Source of the DNA: Micrococcales bacterium
Lineage (GTDB): Bacteria; Actinomycetota; Actinomycetes; S36-B12; UBA10799
Assembly (NCBI GenBank): GCA_016703125.1
Contig: JADJCR010000003.1
Span: forward strand, 248,001-312,000
Direction: 5' to 3'
Length of the DNA: 64,000 nt
A program made the translations under genes and the position numbers. Below are positions 18,336-27,382 of this stretch, one piece after another. Position 1 is the first letter of the stretch, and every line of letters begins with the position of its first letter. The notes under the pieces are model-generated. The model was given only the letters and a program-made list of their open reading frames with translations, ran no database searches and had not been told where the DNA came from.

Positions 18336-19196
18336 ATGGCGGTGGTTGTCGGTTACGACGGGTCGGATGTCTCCAAGCACGCAGTGGCGTTCGCCGCCCA
18401 AGAGGCCCAGATCCGGCGGCTACCGCTGCAGGTGATCACCGCGTGGGATCAGCCGATGGTCGACCTGGGGATGGGTGCCGGCTCGGTGGTCGACCCCGAC
18501 CTCTCGCAGGTGATCGAGAACCGGGCCGGTGAAGTGGCGACGGAGGGTGCCGACCTCGCGCGCCCGGCCGGCGGGGAGGTCACCACGACTGTGGTCCCCG
18601 GCCCTGCCGCAGCGGCCCTGGTGCAACTGAGCCAAAGCGCGGACGTGGTCGTCGTGGGGTCGCACCGGCGCCAGATGATGGCCGATCTGCTGCTTGGCGG
18701 AGTCTCCCGGCAGGTGGCCACCCACGCCTCCTGCCCGGTCATCGTGGTGCGCGGCCGAGCGGACGCCCACCAGCGCGTGGCGGTGGGGATCGATGGCTCG
18801 GAGGGTGCCCGCCGCGCGCTGGACTTCGCGTTCGACGAGGCGAGCCGCCGGGGCTGGGAGCTTCGGGTTGTGCACGCCTGGGATGTCGCTGTGATCGGCT
18901 TCGACGTCGACGCCTCCACGTATCCGCCCGGCGGCATCCTCGACGATGTCCGCGATGTGGAGACCCGCTTGAGTGCCGAGGTGCTCGCCGGCCACACTGC
19001 GCGGTACCCCGAAGTCCATGTGCAGATCCGCGTGGAGCGGGGCAGCGCGGCCAGGGTGCTGGTGGACGCCGCGAGTGACTGCGACCTGCTGGTGTGCGGC
19101 TCCCGCGGCCGCGGAGGCTTCTCCGCACTCCTGTTGGGATCGGTCAGTCACAAGGTGCTTCACCACTGCCCGTCCAGCGTGGCGATCGTGCCCTGA
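18336..19196 (+). CDS. tandem universal stress protein (two UspA domains)
   Basis: 286 residues, two UspA domains (about 1-140 and 147-286), each starting with the VVVGYDGSDVSKHAV / VAVGIDGSEGARRAL nucleotide strand. The second has a full ATP motif GSRGRGGFSALLLGSVS (G-2x-G-9x-G-S); in the first the second Gly is Arg (GSHRRQ). Two-domain Usp proteins are common in actinobacteria and respond to hypoxia or stress. ATG 18336 chosen over GTG 18330 because GGGAGG sits seven bases ahead. Confidence 0.88.
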   Translation: MAVVVGYDGSDVSKHAVAFAAQEAQIRRLPLQVITAWDQPMVDLGMGAGSVVDPDLSQVIENRAGEVATEGADLARPAGGEVTTTVVPGPAAAALVQLSQSADVVVVGSHRRQMMADLLLGGVSRQVATHASCPVIVVRGRADAHQRVAVGIDGSEGARRALDFAFDEASRRGWELRVVHAWDVAVIGFDVDASTYPPGGILDDVRDVETRLSAEVLAGHTARYPEVHVQIRVERGSAARVLVDAASDCDLLVCGSRGRGGFSALLLGSVSHKVLHHCPSSVAIVP

Positions 19197-19211
19197 CGCG
19201 ACGCCGGTCGG

Positions 19212-20603
19212 TCAGGTGTCGGCGACTCCGGCGACGACTGCTTTGCGCAGACCGTCCAGCGTGGTGGACACCCCTTCCAGGAACACCGGCAGGTCGCGCA
19301 CCGAGTCGTAGTCGGCCGTCACGCCGAAATTGATCGTTCCGTTGTAGGACACGATGGCCGTCGAGATGCGCAGCCCCGGTCCCAAGGGCACGAACGGGAT
19401 GAGCGCCTCCAACTGGCGGCCCTGCATGAAGAGCGGGATCTGCGGGCCGGGCACATTGGTCGTCACCGTGTCGAAGGCTCGCAGGTTCACGTTGGCAGTG
19501 ACCCGGCCCGCGGTGGCGAAGAGCATCGGAGGCACGAAGTCGGCCATGCCGATGATGGAGTCGACCGTCAGGGGCGTGCCGCTCTTCTTCACCCGGTCCA
19601 TCTGACGTGTCATCGCGTGCAGACGGTCCACAGGGTCGTCGACGCCGATGGGCAGCTGGGCGAACATCGCCGAGACTTGATTGCCGCCGGTGGTGTCGCC
19701 CGGCAGGCGCATCGAGACCGGGATCATCGATTGGATGTCGGCGGTTCTGGTGTCGATCCCGCGCGCTGCCAGCAGCGCGCGGAACCCCCCGCTAACCGCG
19801 GTGAGGATCACATCGTTCACCGTGCCGCCGAAGGCGTTCTTCGCGGCCTTGATGGTCTCGAGGTCGCCCTCGACCCACCCCCACCGGCGGTGGGCGCTGA
19901 TCGGGCCACCGAGGGTCGACTCCGTGCTGAGCAGACGGCTGCCGACCGAGGTGCTGCCGACCACGCGCACCGCGACGTGCTCTGCGAGCTCGCGGGGCCT
20001 GGCGACCCGGCTCACGATGCGGGTGAGGTGCTCGCCGGGTCGTTTCACCGAGTCGATCAACGCATCGGTGACCAGTTCCGCGGTGCCCGGGGCGGGATCA
20101 GGTTGCCAGGAACTGGGCGGGTTGTCACGACCCTCGGGGTCGGTGTCGAGGATGACCTCCATGATGTCGTGGCCCGAGAGCCCGTCGATCATCGAGTGGT
20201 GGGCCTTGTTGATCAGCGCCCAGCGGCCCTTCGGCAATCCCTCGACCAGCCACATCTCCCACAGCGGCCGGTCGAGGTCCAGGCGCTGGGACAACAACCG
20301 GCTGGCCAGACGCTGCAGCTGAGCCGCGCGCCCGGGCTTGGGAACTGCCGTATGCCGCACGTGGAACTCGAGTTCGAAGTTCTCGTCGTCGACCCAGACG
20401 TGCTGGCCGAGGTGCAGGGGGACCGACTGGATCCGCTGGCGGTAGCGCGGCACCTGATCCAGGCGGGAGTCGAGGTACGCGCACAACTGCTCGTAGGACG
20501 GTGCGGGGCCCTCGAAGACCATCAGGCCGCCGATGTGCATGGGCTGACCGTCCCGCTCGAGCAACAGAAAGGTCTGGTCGAGCGGGCTCAGGCGATCGGT
20601 CAC
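19212..20603 (-). CDS. wax ester synthase/diacylglycerol acyltransferase (WS/DGAT)
   Basis: 463 residues. N-terminal RLSPLDQTFLLLERDGQPMHIGG is the family opening; the catalytic HHSMIDG (HHxxxDG) lies near residue 137; GGTVNDVILTAVSGGFRALL and TTNVPGPQIPLFMQG near the end are also family motifs. It makes wax esters or triacylglycerol from acyl-CoA, a storage route widespread in actinobacteria. GTG start with a strong AGGAGG seven bases ahead. Separated by about 100 bases from the upstream hydrolase gene on the same strand. Confidence 0.93.
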   Translation of the reverse strand: MTDRLSPLDQTFLLLERDGQPMHIGGLMVFEGPAPSYEQLCAYLDSRLDQVPRYRQRIQSVPLHLGQHVWVDDENFELEFHVRHTAVPKPGRAAQLQRLASRLLSQRLDLDRPLWEMWLVEGLPKGRWALINKAHHSMIDGLSGHDIMEVILDTDPEGRDNPPSSWQPDPAPGTAELVTDALIDSVKRPGEHLTRIVSRVARPRELAEHVAVRVVGSTSVGSRLLSTESTLGGPISAHRRWGWVEGDLETIKAAKNAFGGTVNDVILTAVSGGFRALLAARGIDTRTADIQSMIPVSMRLPGDTTGGNQVSAMFAQLPIGVDDPVDRLHAMTRQMDRVKKSGTPLTVDSIIGMADFVPPMLFATAGRVTANVNLRAFDTVTTNVPGPQIPLFMQGRQLEALIPFVPLGPGLRISTAIVSYNGTINFGVTADYDSVRDLPVFLEGVSTTLDGLRKAVVAGVADT

Positions 20604-20701
20604 GAGAACCTCCTTGGCTGCTTTTCAGTCTAGATCACGGTTGACGGGGGCTGGGTCCGTGCGGTCCGTTGCGTCGCCACACGGCCGGTTGGACGGCCCC
20701 G

Positions 20702-21640
20702 TCAGACCCTCGTCGCCAACGCGGCGTCGCGGGCCACGTCAGGGTTCTCCTCGAGCCACTGCAGGATCGTCTGCGCGGTCAGCGCGGGCTCCTCGAGTTG
20801 CGGGACGTGGCCGACGTCCTCCATCAGGTGGAAGGTCCATTCGGGCCGGCGGGCGGCGGCAGCGTGTGCCGAGCGTGCCGAGACGATCCGGTCCCGGCCG
20901 CCGTGGATGAGCAGGACAGGGGTCGCGAGTTCCTGCAGGCGTTTCACGTAACTGCGGCCCTGGCTCATGAGTACGACCGACCGGGCCGCCTCCACCAGGT
21001 GCCTGGCGGTACCACGGAACTGCCGCCGGACCTCCGCTTGTGCAATGGCTGCGTCGACGGCCTCGCGCGGGAACTTCGTCGGGTCGGCCGCCACGACCCG
21101 TAGCATGCGGGCCACTTGTGCCTCTGCGGAGGCCAGCCTCGTCCACAGATCCACGATCAAGGAACCGACCCCGGGGGTGGCCAGAACGGCGAACTCGAGG
21201 ATCATCCGTAGGTCGCCGACCATCACGCCGGCCGCGGGGAGGGCGGGGGCGATGAGGACCACGCCGCTGGTGGTCCGCGGCGCAGAGGTGGCCTGCACGA
21301 CGGCCAGCAGCCCACCCATGGAATTGCCCATGAGGACCGCCGGGGAACCTGTCACCTCGGTGAGGAAGCGGTGGACGATGTGCTGGTTGGCATGCACGCT
21401 GGTCGATCGGCGGCCCGCCTCGGTCAGCCCGTGGCCAGGCAGGTCCAGTGCCACGACCCGGCAACTGCCCGTCATATGGGTGGCTACGAGGTCCCAGTTC
21501 AGCGCCGAGCCGCCCAGGCCGTGGACGCACACGACCAGTGGCCCGTCCTCCGGACCTCCGTAGTCGCGGTAGTGGACGGGACCGTCGATGTCCACCCAGT
21601 GGTCGGTGCTCTGCCCTGTCGTCACACTCACACTGCACAC
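20702..21640 (-). CDS. alpha/beta hydrolase
   Basis: 312 residues from the GTG at 21640 (GTGs at 21631 and 21625 are alternatives). CVHGLGGSALNWD oxyanion loop, LMGNSMGGLLAV nucleophile elbow (Ser near 105), HGGRDRIVSARS acid, DVGHVPQLEEP catalytic His. Complete triad. It begins right after pxpC stops and so is likely co-transcribed with the pxp genes; with WS/DGAT downstream, a lipase or esterase role is possible but unproven. Confidence 0.83.
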   Translation of the reverse strand: MCSVSVTTGQSTDHWVDIDGPVHYRDYGGPEDGPLVVCVHGLGGSALNWDLVATHMTGSCRVVALDLPGHGLTEAGRRSTSVHANQHIVHRFLTEVTGSPAVLMGNSMGGLLAVVQATSAPRTTSGVVLIAPALPAAGVMVGDLRMILEFAVLATPGVGSLIVDLWTRLASAEAQVARMLRVVAADPTKFPREAVDAAIAQAEVRRQFRGTARHLVEAARSVVLMSQGRSYVKRLQELATPVLLIHGGRDRIVSARSAHAAAARRPEWTFHLMEDVGHVPQLEEPALTAQTILQWLEENPDVARDAALATRV

Positions 21641-22477
21641 CTAAGCACGGCGGAAAGTCCGCGGTCCGCCGGACCACTGTGCGACATCACACATACTTTC
21701 GGCTGTCACCACGGCGATCACCGGGTAGCCGCCCGTGGTGGGGTGGTCGGGCCCCAGCACGATCGGCAGTCCGTTGGGCGGCACCTGGACCGCACCCAGA
21801 ACCATCGGCTTGCTGGGCAGTGGGGTGGCGGGCGCCGTCAGTGGTTCACCTGCCAGGCGCACGCCAATCCGGTCGGATTGCGGATCGAGTTCCCAGGTGC
21901 GTCCCAGGAGTTCGGCCAGCGCCGCCTCGTGACCGTCCGGACCGGGCAGGACGGCGAAGGACGTCGACGGGGGGTGCACCGGCACGTGATCCACGAGGGG
22001 GTGGCCGGCGCGCTGAGATCCGGCGCCCAGGACCTGCCCTGCTGCCACAGGCGGCGGGCCGAGTCGGCCGAGGGTGTCGTACGACCGGGAACCGAGCACG
22101 GGACCCACGTCGATGCCGCCGGCGAAGGATACGTAGTAGCGCAGCCCGATCAGTGGCGGCCCGAGGTGGACCTGCTGGCCGGGTGACACGTGAATGGGCG
22201 TGTTGGTGGACACGTTCCGACCGTCGATGCTGATGCTGCCGACGGCCCCGGCGACTGCCATCGTGACGTGCCGCAGAGATACCCAGGTCAGGCCCCCGGC
22301 CAGGCATTCGAGCGCCGCGGCCTGCTCGGTGTTACCCACGAGTCGATTGGCCAATCGCCAGGCCCGGGTGTCGAACGCGCCCGCCCTGGGCACGCCGAGG
22401 TGGGCGTGGCCCCGGCGACCCGCGTCCTGGATCAGCGTCAGCAGCCCGGGGGACAGCACCTTGATCGTGTCCCTCAT
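21641..22477 (-). CDS. pxpC: 5-oxoprolinase subunit PxpC
   Basis: 278 residues, biotin-dependent-carboxylase-like fold (KipA/PxpC). Opening IKVLSPGLLTLIQDAGRRGHAHLGVPRAGAFD is diagnostic, as are AALECLAGG and the end GGYPVIAVVTAESMCDVAQ. With PxpA and PxpB it hydrolyses 5-oxoproline to glutamate using ATP. Overlaps pxpB by four bases. Confidence 0.93.
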   Translation of the reverse strand: MRDTIKVLSPGLLTLIQDAGRRGHAHLGVPRAGAFDTRAWRLANRLVGNTEQAAALECLAGGLTWVSLRHVTMAVAGAVGSISIDGRNVSTNTPIHVSPGQQVHLGPPLIGLRYYVSFAGGIDVGPVLGSRSYDTLGRLGPPPVAAGQVLGAGSQRAGHPLVDHVPVHPPSTSFAVLPGPDGHEAALAELLGRTWELDPQSDRIGVRLAGEPLTAPATPLPSKPMVLGAVQVPPNGLPIVLGPDHPTTGGYPVIAVVTAESMCDVAQWSGGPRTFRRA

Positions 22478-23043
22478 GTGAAGCGCACCCGGTCGCCGGG
22501 GCGCAGGAGCGACGGCGGGTCCCGGTACGGGCTGAACAAGGTGGCGTCGCAGGTGCCGAGGAGGTGCCAGCCGCCCGGGGATGACGTCGGGTAGACCGCA
22601 CAGTAGCCCGCGGCGATCGCGATGGCACCGGCGGGCACGCTGGCACGAGGCCGTTCCCGCCGGGGTAGGTGCAGGCGTTCATCCACTCCCGTGAGGTATC
22701 CGAAGCCGGGGGCGAAGCCGCAGAAGGCCACAGTGAACGTCGAGCCTCGCATCGTCTCGACCACATCGGCCTGGGACGTGCCCGCACTGTCGGCCACCCC
22801 GCCGAGGTCGGGCCCGTCCCAGACGGCCGCGAGGACGATGGGAGCGCGCGGTTGACGACGGGTCGGGACGTCGGCCAGCGAGGCCAGTGCGGCCTCGACC
22901 TCGGTCCGGCGACCGCGCAGCAGCACGTGACTCTGCCCCGGAACCACGTCGTCGAGGCGGCGGGCGTCGATCGCAGTGGCGACTGCGATCGGATCGTCGA
23001 CGGCGATGAGCCACCCGTCCTCGCCGAAGGGCGTGATGTTCAT
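22474..23043 (-). CDS. pxpB: 5-oxoprolinase subunit PxpB
   Basis: 189 residues (KipI/PxpB). FGEDGWLIAVDD at the start, MRGSTFTVAFCGFAPGFGYLTGVDERLHLPRR in the middle and AGYCAVYPTSSPGGWHLLG near the end are family hallmarks. The ATG at 23043 overlaps the pxpA stop (ATGA). Open frame continues upstream without a start in the right context because it shadows pxpA. Confidence 0.93.
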   Translation of the reverse strand: MNITPFGEDGWLIAVDDPIAVATAIDARRLDDVVPGQSHVLLRGRRTEVEAALASLADVPTRRQPRAPIVLAAVWDGPDLGGVADSAGTSQADVVETMRGSTFTVAFCGFAPGFGYLTGVDERLHLPRRERPRASVPAGAIAIAAGYCAVYPTSSPGGWHLLGTCDATLFSPYRDPPSLLRPGDRVRFT

Positions 23044-23786
23044 GGCCGCGCCCGCACGCGGATGCCGGTGGAGTCCAGGTGGGTGCGCACCCGGCGAGCG
23101 AGGTCCGCAGCTCCGGGCGTGTCCGAATGCAGGCACACGGATTCGGCGCGCAAAGCGATGAGTCGGCCATCGACCGTGGTGACGCTCCCGCGTGCCAATC
23201 GGGTGACCTGGCCCAGCACCGCCTCGTCGTCGGTCAGCACCGAGCCTGGTTGGCTGCGGGGGACCAGTTGCCCGTCCGCCCGGTAGGCGCGGTCGGCGAA
23301 GCCCTCGTGGATGACGGGCACGCCGTGCGAGCGGGCCAACTGCAGGTACTGGGAACCGGGCTGCCCCATCAGCGCCAGGCGAGTGCCCAACTCCTCGGCC
23401 GCCGCCAGTGCGGCGGTGACGACGGCCGCAGCAACGTCTTTGTCCTGGGCCGCCGCGTGGTACAGCGCGCCGTGCGGCTTGAGGTATTCGACCGGAGCCG
23501 GGCTGTTCCCGGCCAGCCTGAGGACCTGGTCCTGTATCTGCGCCGCCAGTAACCCGGGCGGAACCTGCTGATGATGACGTCCGAAGCTCTCGCGGTCGAG
23601 GTAGGAGGGATGGGCGCCGATACGCACACCCGCATCGGCGGCCAGTGAACTCACCGTCCGCATGGTGGAGTCGTCCCCGGCATGCCCGCCGCACGCGATG
23701 TTGACGCTGCTGACCACCTCGACGATGCGCTCGTCGAGATCCGCGGCCATCTCGCCGACGTCGGCGTTGAGGTCGATGGTGGTCAT
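23040..23786 (-). CDS. pxpA: 5-oxoprolinase subunit PxpA (LamB/YcsF)
   Basis: 248 residues. IDLNADVGEMAADLDE at the N-terminus, SVNIACGGHAGDDSTMR, IGAHPSYLDRESFGR, VEYLKPHGALYH and VIHEGFADRAYRADGQLVPR are the LamB/YcsF signature blocks. Subunit of the ATP-dependent 5-oxoprolinase that recycles the damaged metabolite 5-oxoproline. Overlaps trmB upstream by four bases (ATGA), giving a run trmB-pxpA-pxpB-pxpC. Confidence 0.94.
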   Translation of the reverse strand: MTTIDLNADVGEMAADLDERIVEVVSSVNIACGGHAGDDSTMRTVSSLAADAGVRIGAHPSYLDRESFGRHHQQVPPGLLAAQIQDQVLRLAGNSPAPVEYLKPHGALYHAAAQDKDVAAAVVTAALAAAEELGTRLALMGQPGSQYLQLARSHGVPVIHEGFADRAYRADGQLVPRSQPGSVLTDDEAVLGQVTRLARGSVTTVDGRLIALRAESVCLHSDTPGAADLARRVRTHLDSTGIRVRARP

Positions 23787-24463
23787 GACATAGATGCTGC
23801 CTGCAACCGGTACATCAGATCAATGGCGTGGCGCCCTGCCCGTTCCCCGGCCTGCTCGTATTTCGTGCGGGGCCGCTGTTCGACGCGCGGGCCGTCATGG
23901 ATGCACACGAGTTCGGGATGCCTGCCCAGCACCTCGCGCATGACCTGTGCATAGTCCCGGTCATCGGTCGCCAGGTGCAGCGTGCCACCCGGTGCGAGGA
24001 CGCGACTCACGGCCGTCGCGAACTGTTCGCGCACCAGTCGTCGTTTGTGGTGCCGGGACTTGGGCCAGGGGTCGGGGAAGAAGACCAGCACCGACCGCAT
24101 CGAGGCAGCTGCCAGCCGACTGGTCAGCAGGTCCAGCGCGTCCCCGTGCACGACGCGCACGTTGCTGAGGCCTCGTTCCCGCATCTGCAGCAGGGTGCGG
24201 GCGATGCCTTTGGTGTGGACATCCGCGGCGATGAAGTCCAGGTCCGGGTTCTCAGCCGCCATGAGCAGCACGGTGTCGCCGAGTCCCGAACCGATCTCGA
24301 GGATCCGCGGGGCCCGGCGACCGAAAACATCGTCGAGATCCAGGGGATCGGGCATGCTCGCCACGTCGTACGCGGAACCCCATGTCAGAGCCTCGCGCTG
24401 GCGTAGGGACAGCCGCCCCCGGCGCGCGTGGTAACTGCGGATGGCTTGGTTCACGGCCGTCAC
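23783..24463 (-). CDS. trmB: tRNA (guanine-N7)-methyltransferase
   Basis: 226 residues. SAM site ILEIGSGLGDTVLLMA, FIAADVHTKGIARTLLQM, and the family motif VFFPDPWPKSRHHKRRLV followed by LAPGGTLHLATDDRDYA. It methylates G46 of tRNA variable loops. GTG start at 24463. Heads the pxp run on the minus strand; the linkage to a tRNA-His gene on the opposite strand is divergent. Confidence 0.94.
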   Translation of the reverse strand: MTAVNQAIRSYHARRGRLSLRQREALTWGSAYDVASMPDPLDLDDVFGRRAPRILEIGSGLGDTVLLMAAENPDLDFIAADVHTKGIARTLLQMRERGLSNVRVVHGDALDLLTSRLAAASMRSVLVFFPDPWPKSRHHKRRLVREQFATAVSRVLAPGGTLHLATDDRDYAQVMREVLGRHPELVCIHDGPRVEQRPRTKYEQAGERAGRHAIDLMYRLQAASMS

Positions 24464-24477
24464 GCTACCGATACACT
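24450..24477 (+). promoter_or_regulatory. possible promoter of tRNA-His
   Basis: TTCACG (24450-24455), 16-base spacer, TACACT (24472-24477); the tRNA starts about 35 bases later. The promoter would lie over the 5' end of trmB on the other strand. Confidence 0.4.
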
Positions 24478-24511
24478 GAGGTCGGCCTTCGCGCAGGCGG
24501 GGCCGATCCTT

Positions 24512-24588
24512 GGTGGGTGTAGCTCAGCCGGTAGAGCACCTGGTTGTGGTCCAGGGGGTCGCGGGTTCAAGTCCCGTCACTCACCCCA
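24512..24588 (+). tRNA. tRNA-His (GTG anticodon)
   Basis: 77 bases including the extra G-1 that is specific to tRNA-His and pairs with C73. Acceptor GTGGGTG pairs with CACTCAC (one G-U). D-arm AGCTCAGCCGGTAGAGC, anticodon arm CTGGTTGTGGTCCAG with GTG, T-arm GCGGGTTCAAGTCCCGT, and an encoded CCA end. All arms fold. Confidence 0.97.
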
Positions 24589-24655
24589 CGATGGAAGACC
24601 CCGCAGGCTTGCGGGGTCTTTTGTCGTGTTGGGGGTGGTTCTGCGGGGCTTGGGA
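24572..24655 (+). repeat. 84-base direct repeat, copy 1 (tRNA 3' end plus terminator)
   Basis: Begins inside the T-arm of tRNA-His and covers its last 17 bases, the terminator and the downstream flank. Identical to copy 2 at 24682-24765, 110 bases away. Confidence 0.95.
24595..24624 (+). terminator. tRNA-His terminator, copy 1
   Basis: 11-base stem AAGACCCCGCA / TGCGGGGTCTT with a 4-base loop GGCT, followed by TTGT. Seven bases after the tRNA CCA end. Confidence 0.85.
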
Positions 24656-24681
24656 GGAGGGCGCCGGAGGCGGCCGACGGC

Positions 24682-24765
24682 TCCCGTCACTCACCCCACG
24701 ATGGAAGACCCCGCAGGCTTGCGGGGTCTTTTGTCGTGTTGGGGGTGGTTCTGCGGGGCTTGGGA
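24682..24765 (+). repeat. 84-base direct repeat, copy 2
   Basis: Perfect copy of 24572-24655, separated from it by 26 bases. Contains only the last 17 bases of the tRNA, so it does not encode a second tRNA. Resembles an attachment-site scar or a simple tandem duplication. Confidence 0.95.
24705..24734 (+). terminator. tRNA-His terminator, copy 2
   Basis: Same 11-base stem and 4-base loop as the first copy, 110 bases further on. It may also reduce read-through towards the convergent c-di-GMP gene. Confidence 0.75.
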
Positions 24766-24788
24766 AGCCCCGACCGTCCGGGGCGCTG

Positions 24789-27382
24789 TCACTGCGTTGC
24801 GGGCACATCCTGCGCGCCCCCCGCGATTTCGGACATCAGCCGCCCGATCGGCTTGGGCCGGCTCCACAGGAACCCCTGCCCCCGGGTGCACCCGAGCCGC
24901 CGCAGCTCCTGGGCCTGGTCCTCCGTCTCGACCCCCTCCGCAACGATCGACAGGCCCAGCGCATCGGCCAGCCCCACGATGGCGTTGACGATCGCGCAAC
25001 TCCGCGGATCCGTGAGCATCGCCGCGATGAACGACTTGTCGATCTTCAGTTCGTCCAGGGGGAGGTGGACCAGGCGGCTCAGAGAGCTGTAGCCCGTGCC
25101 GAAGTCGTCCACGGCGATGCGTACCCCCGCGCCCCGCAGGTCCTCCAGCTCCGCGGTCAGGGACCCGCGTACCGACTCCAGATCCGCTTCGGTGAGTTCG
25201 AGCACCAGGCCACCGGCAGGAGCCCCGGATCGTTCGAGTGCTGCCAGCACCTGCTCGGCGAGGTCGCCGCGGCGTAGCAGTGGCGCGGAGATGTTGACGT
25301 GCATGCGCGGGTACGTGCCATCACGCGACCAATCGGCCAGCATGCGGCAGGACTCAGCCACGATCCAGGACTCCAGGTTGGCGCCGTTCGGTCCGGAACA
25401 CACGATGTCCAACCACTGGGCGGGATACAGCAGCCCACGGGTCGGGTGCTGCCAGCGAACCAGTACCTCCGCCGCAACAGTCTTACCGGAAAGCAGGTCG
25501 ATGATGGGCTGGGCGTACAGCGCGATCTCCCGGCGTTCGATGGCACCCTCGAAGTCCGCTGCCACGGTGGCGTCGCGCACGACCTGTTCGTGGAAGGACT
25601 CGTCGAACCAGGTGGACCTGCCGCGGCTCTGGGACTTTGACATGTACATGGCAGTGTCGGCGTCCCTCAGCAACTGCTCGACACTGCTGCCCGGCTCACT
25701 GGCCGTGACGCCCATGCTGGCGGACACCCGATAGGTACCCGACGAGACGCTGAATGGCTTGTCGAAGGCGGTCCGCAGGCGGGAGGTGATCGCCGTGACC
25801 ACAGGGCCGCCGGCACCCGGCAGCACGATGGCGAACTCGTCACCCCCCAGGCGAGCCACCGTGTCCCCTTCGCGCACGATCGCACTGAGGCGGGTGGCGG
25901 CTTCCCGCAGGATCTCGTCGCCCACGGCGTGCCCGGCCGCATCATTGACCCGTTTGAAGTCGTCGAGGTCCAGCACGAGGACGGCCGCCGGCTGCCCGGT
26001 CCGGCCGGCGTCGGCCACCGCTCGCTTCAGCCGGTCCTGCAGCAGAGAGCGGTTGGGCAGGCCGGTCAGGGTGTCATGGATCGCAAGGTGCTCCAGTTGA
26101 CGTTCCATCGTCTTCCGCGAGGTCGTCTCCGCGAGCTGGATGACGAGCAGCCCCGGCTCGTCCGTCAGTGGGGATACGGCGATGTCGGCCCAGCGCGGGC
26201 GTTCCCTCCCGGCGTGCAGTTCGATCTCGTCCCGCCAGCCCGGACTGTGTCCGTCGGCGATGTCGGTCAGGATCGCCAGCGCGACGGGGGCTGACCGGCC
26301 GAGGAGCTCGTCCCAGGGGATTTCGGCGCGCTCATCGACATCCAACAGGTCAGCAGCCACCGCGTTCATCTCGACCACCTCGAGTTGCCCGCTGACGCTG
26401 GTGAGGATGACCTCGCCCAGCAACGCGTCCTCGAAGCCGCCGCGCAGGATGCGCTCACTGCGCCCCACCTGGGCGAGGATGAGCCGGCGCTGGTGTGCGG
26501 TGAGGGCGGGCGACAGGATGACCACCAGGGTGCTGACCACGAAGAGTTGGGTGAGCATGAAATCGGTCAATGACAGCGTGCCGGGCGGCGTGTTCGCCGG
26601 GGTCAGACCCAGGGCGCTTGACAGGGGGCCCAGGCCGAAGGCGGTGAGGGTCAGCGCTGCCATCAGGGACAGTGAGACCTCAAGAGTGGTCACCCGGAGG
26701 GGGAACCGCATGGCTGCCCACAGCAGGGGGACCAGCAGCAGGAAGGCCTGACTCAGCCTCGGCTCCACGCTGAAGATGAGAATCGTGGACAGTGCGACCA
26801 GGCTCACTGGGCCCAGGCCTCCACGCGGGGTGACGTCATCCGGTCCGTGGGCTGGCGCAGGACCAAGGGGACCACGAGCAGGGTGGCGCTGGCATGGGAG
26901 GCGAGCAGGTGCAGGAACAGTGGCCAGGGTGCGCCGTCGGTCAGGAGCACCACCGTCGTGGTCGCACCCACCGCGACGACGAAAGCCCCCAGGGCAGCCG
27001 CCACCAGCAGTCGCCACAGGTCGTTGAGTGTCTCCAACGAAGGCCTGCCGACCCTGCCCCGTAGCAGCCACCATGCCGCGGTGGCAGCTTCGGCCGCATT
27101 GCAGATCCCGAACAGCGCAGACAACGTGAGGGGGCGCCCGGCGAGGACGTTGCCGGCCAGCGAGGCGAACAGCACGATAAGCACGATGACCGCGCGGGCC
27201 CGCGGCACGGCCGTGATCACCGCGGCCACGGCGACGCCGGCCGCCGGCCACCACAGGGCCACGCCGTCGGTCAACCTGCTGCCTTCCACCGATGCCCAAG
27301 CGATCACGAGGATGACGACGGCTGTGCCGAGCGCGTGCGCCCACGGCTGGACTCGTCGTCGAGGCACGGTGAGCGGGGACAT
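24789..27382 (-). CDS. MASE1-PAS-GGDEF-EAL c-di-GMP protein, one frameshift
   Basis: Predicted 864 residues. N-terminal MASE1-type sensor with about eight membrane segments (opening WAHALGTAVVILVIAW.., ALWWPAAGVAVAAVI), a PAS-like segment about residues 320-420, GGDEF about 430-590 (LDLDDFKRVNDAAGH, I-site REGD, LGGDEF intact), EAL about 600-855 with EVL in place of EAL (AAEVLVRWQHP), MHVNIS, DDFGTGYSS, LKIDKSFI and VAEGVE, so the phosphodiesterase residues look intact. One G is missing at 26809-26811, splitting the membrane part from the rest; restoring it gives EAWAPVSLVAL and a whole number of codons. The ATG at 27382 shares a base with the upstream stop (TGATG). Confidence 0.88.

Noticed and set aside
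24572..24765. Prophage or integrative element at tRNA-His
   Set aside because: Only 26 bases separate the repeats and no integrase, excisionase or phage gene lies nearby; kept only as a possible scar.
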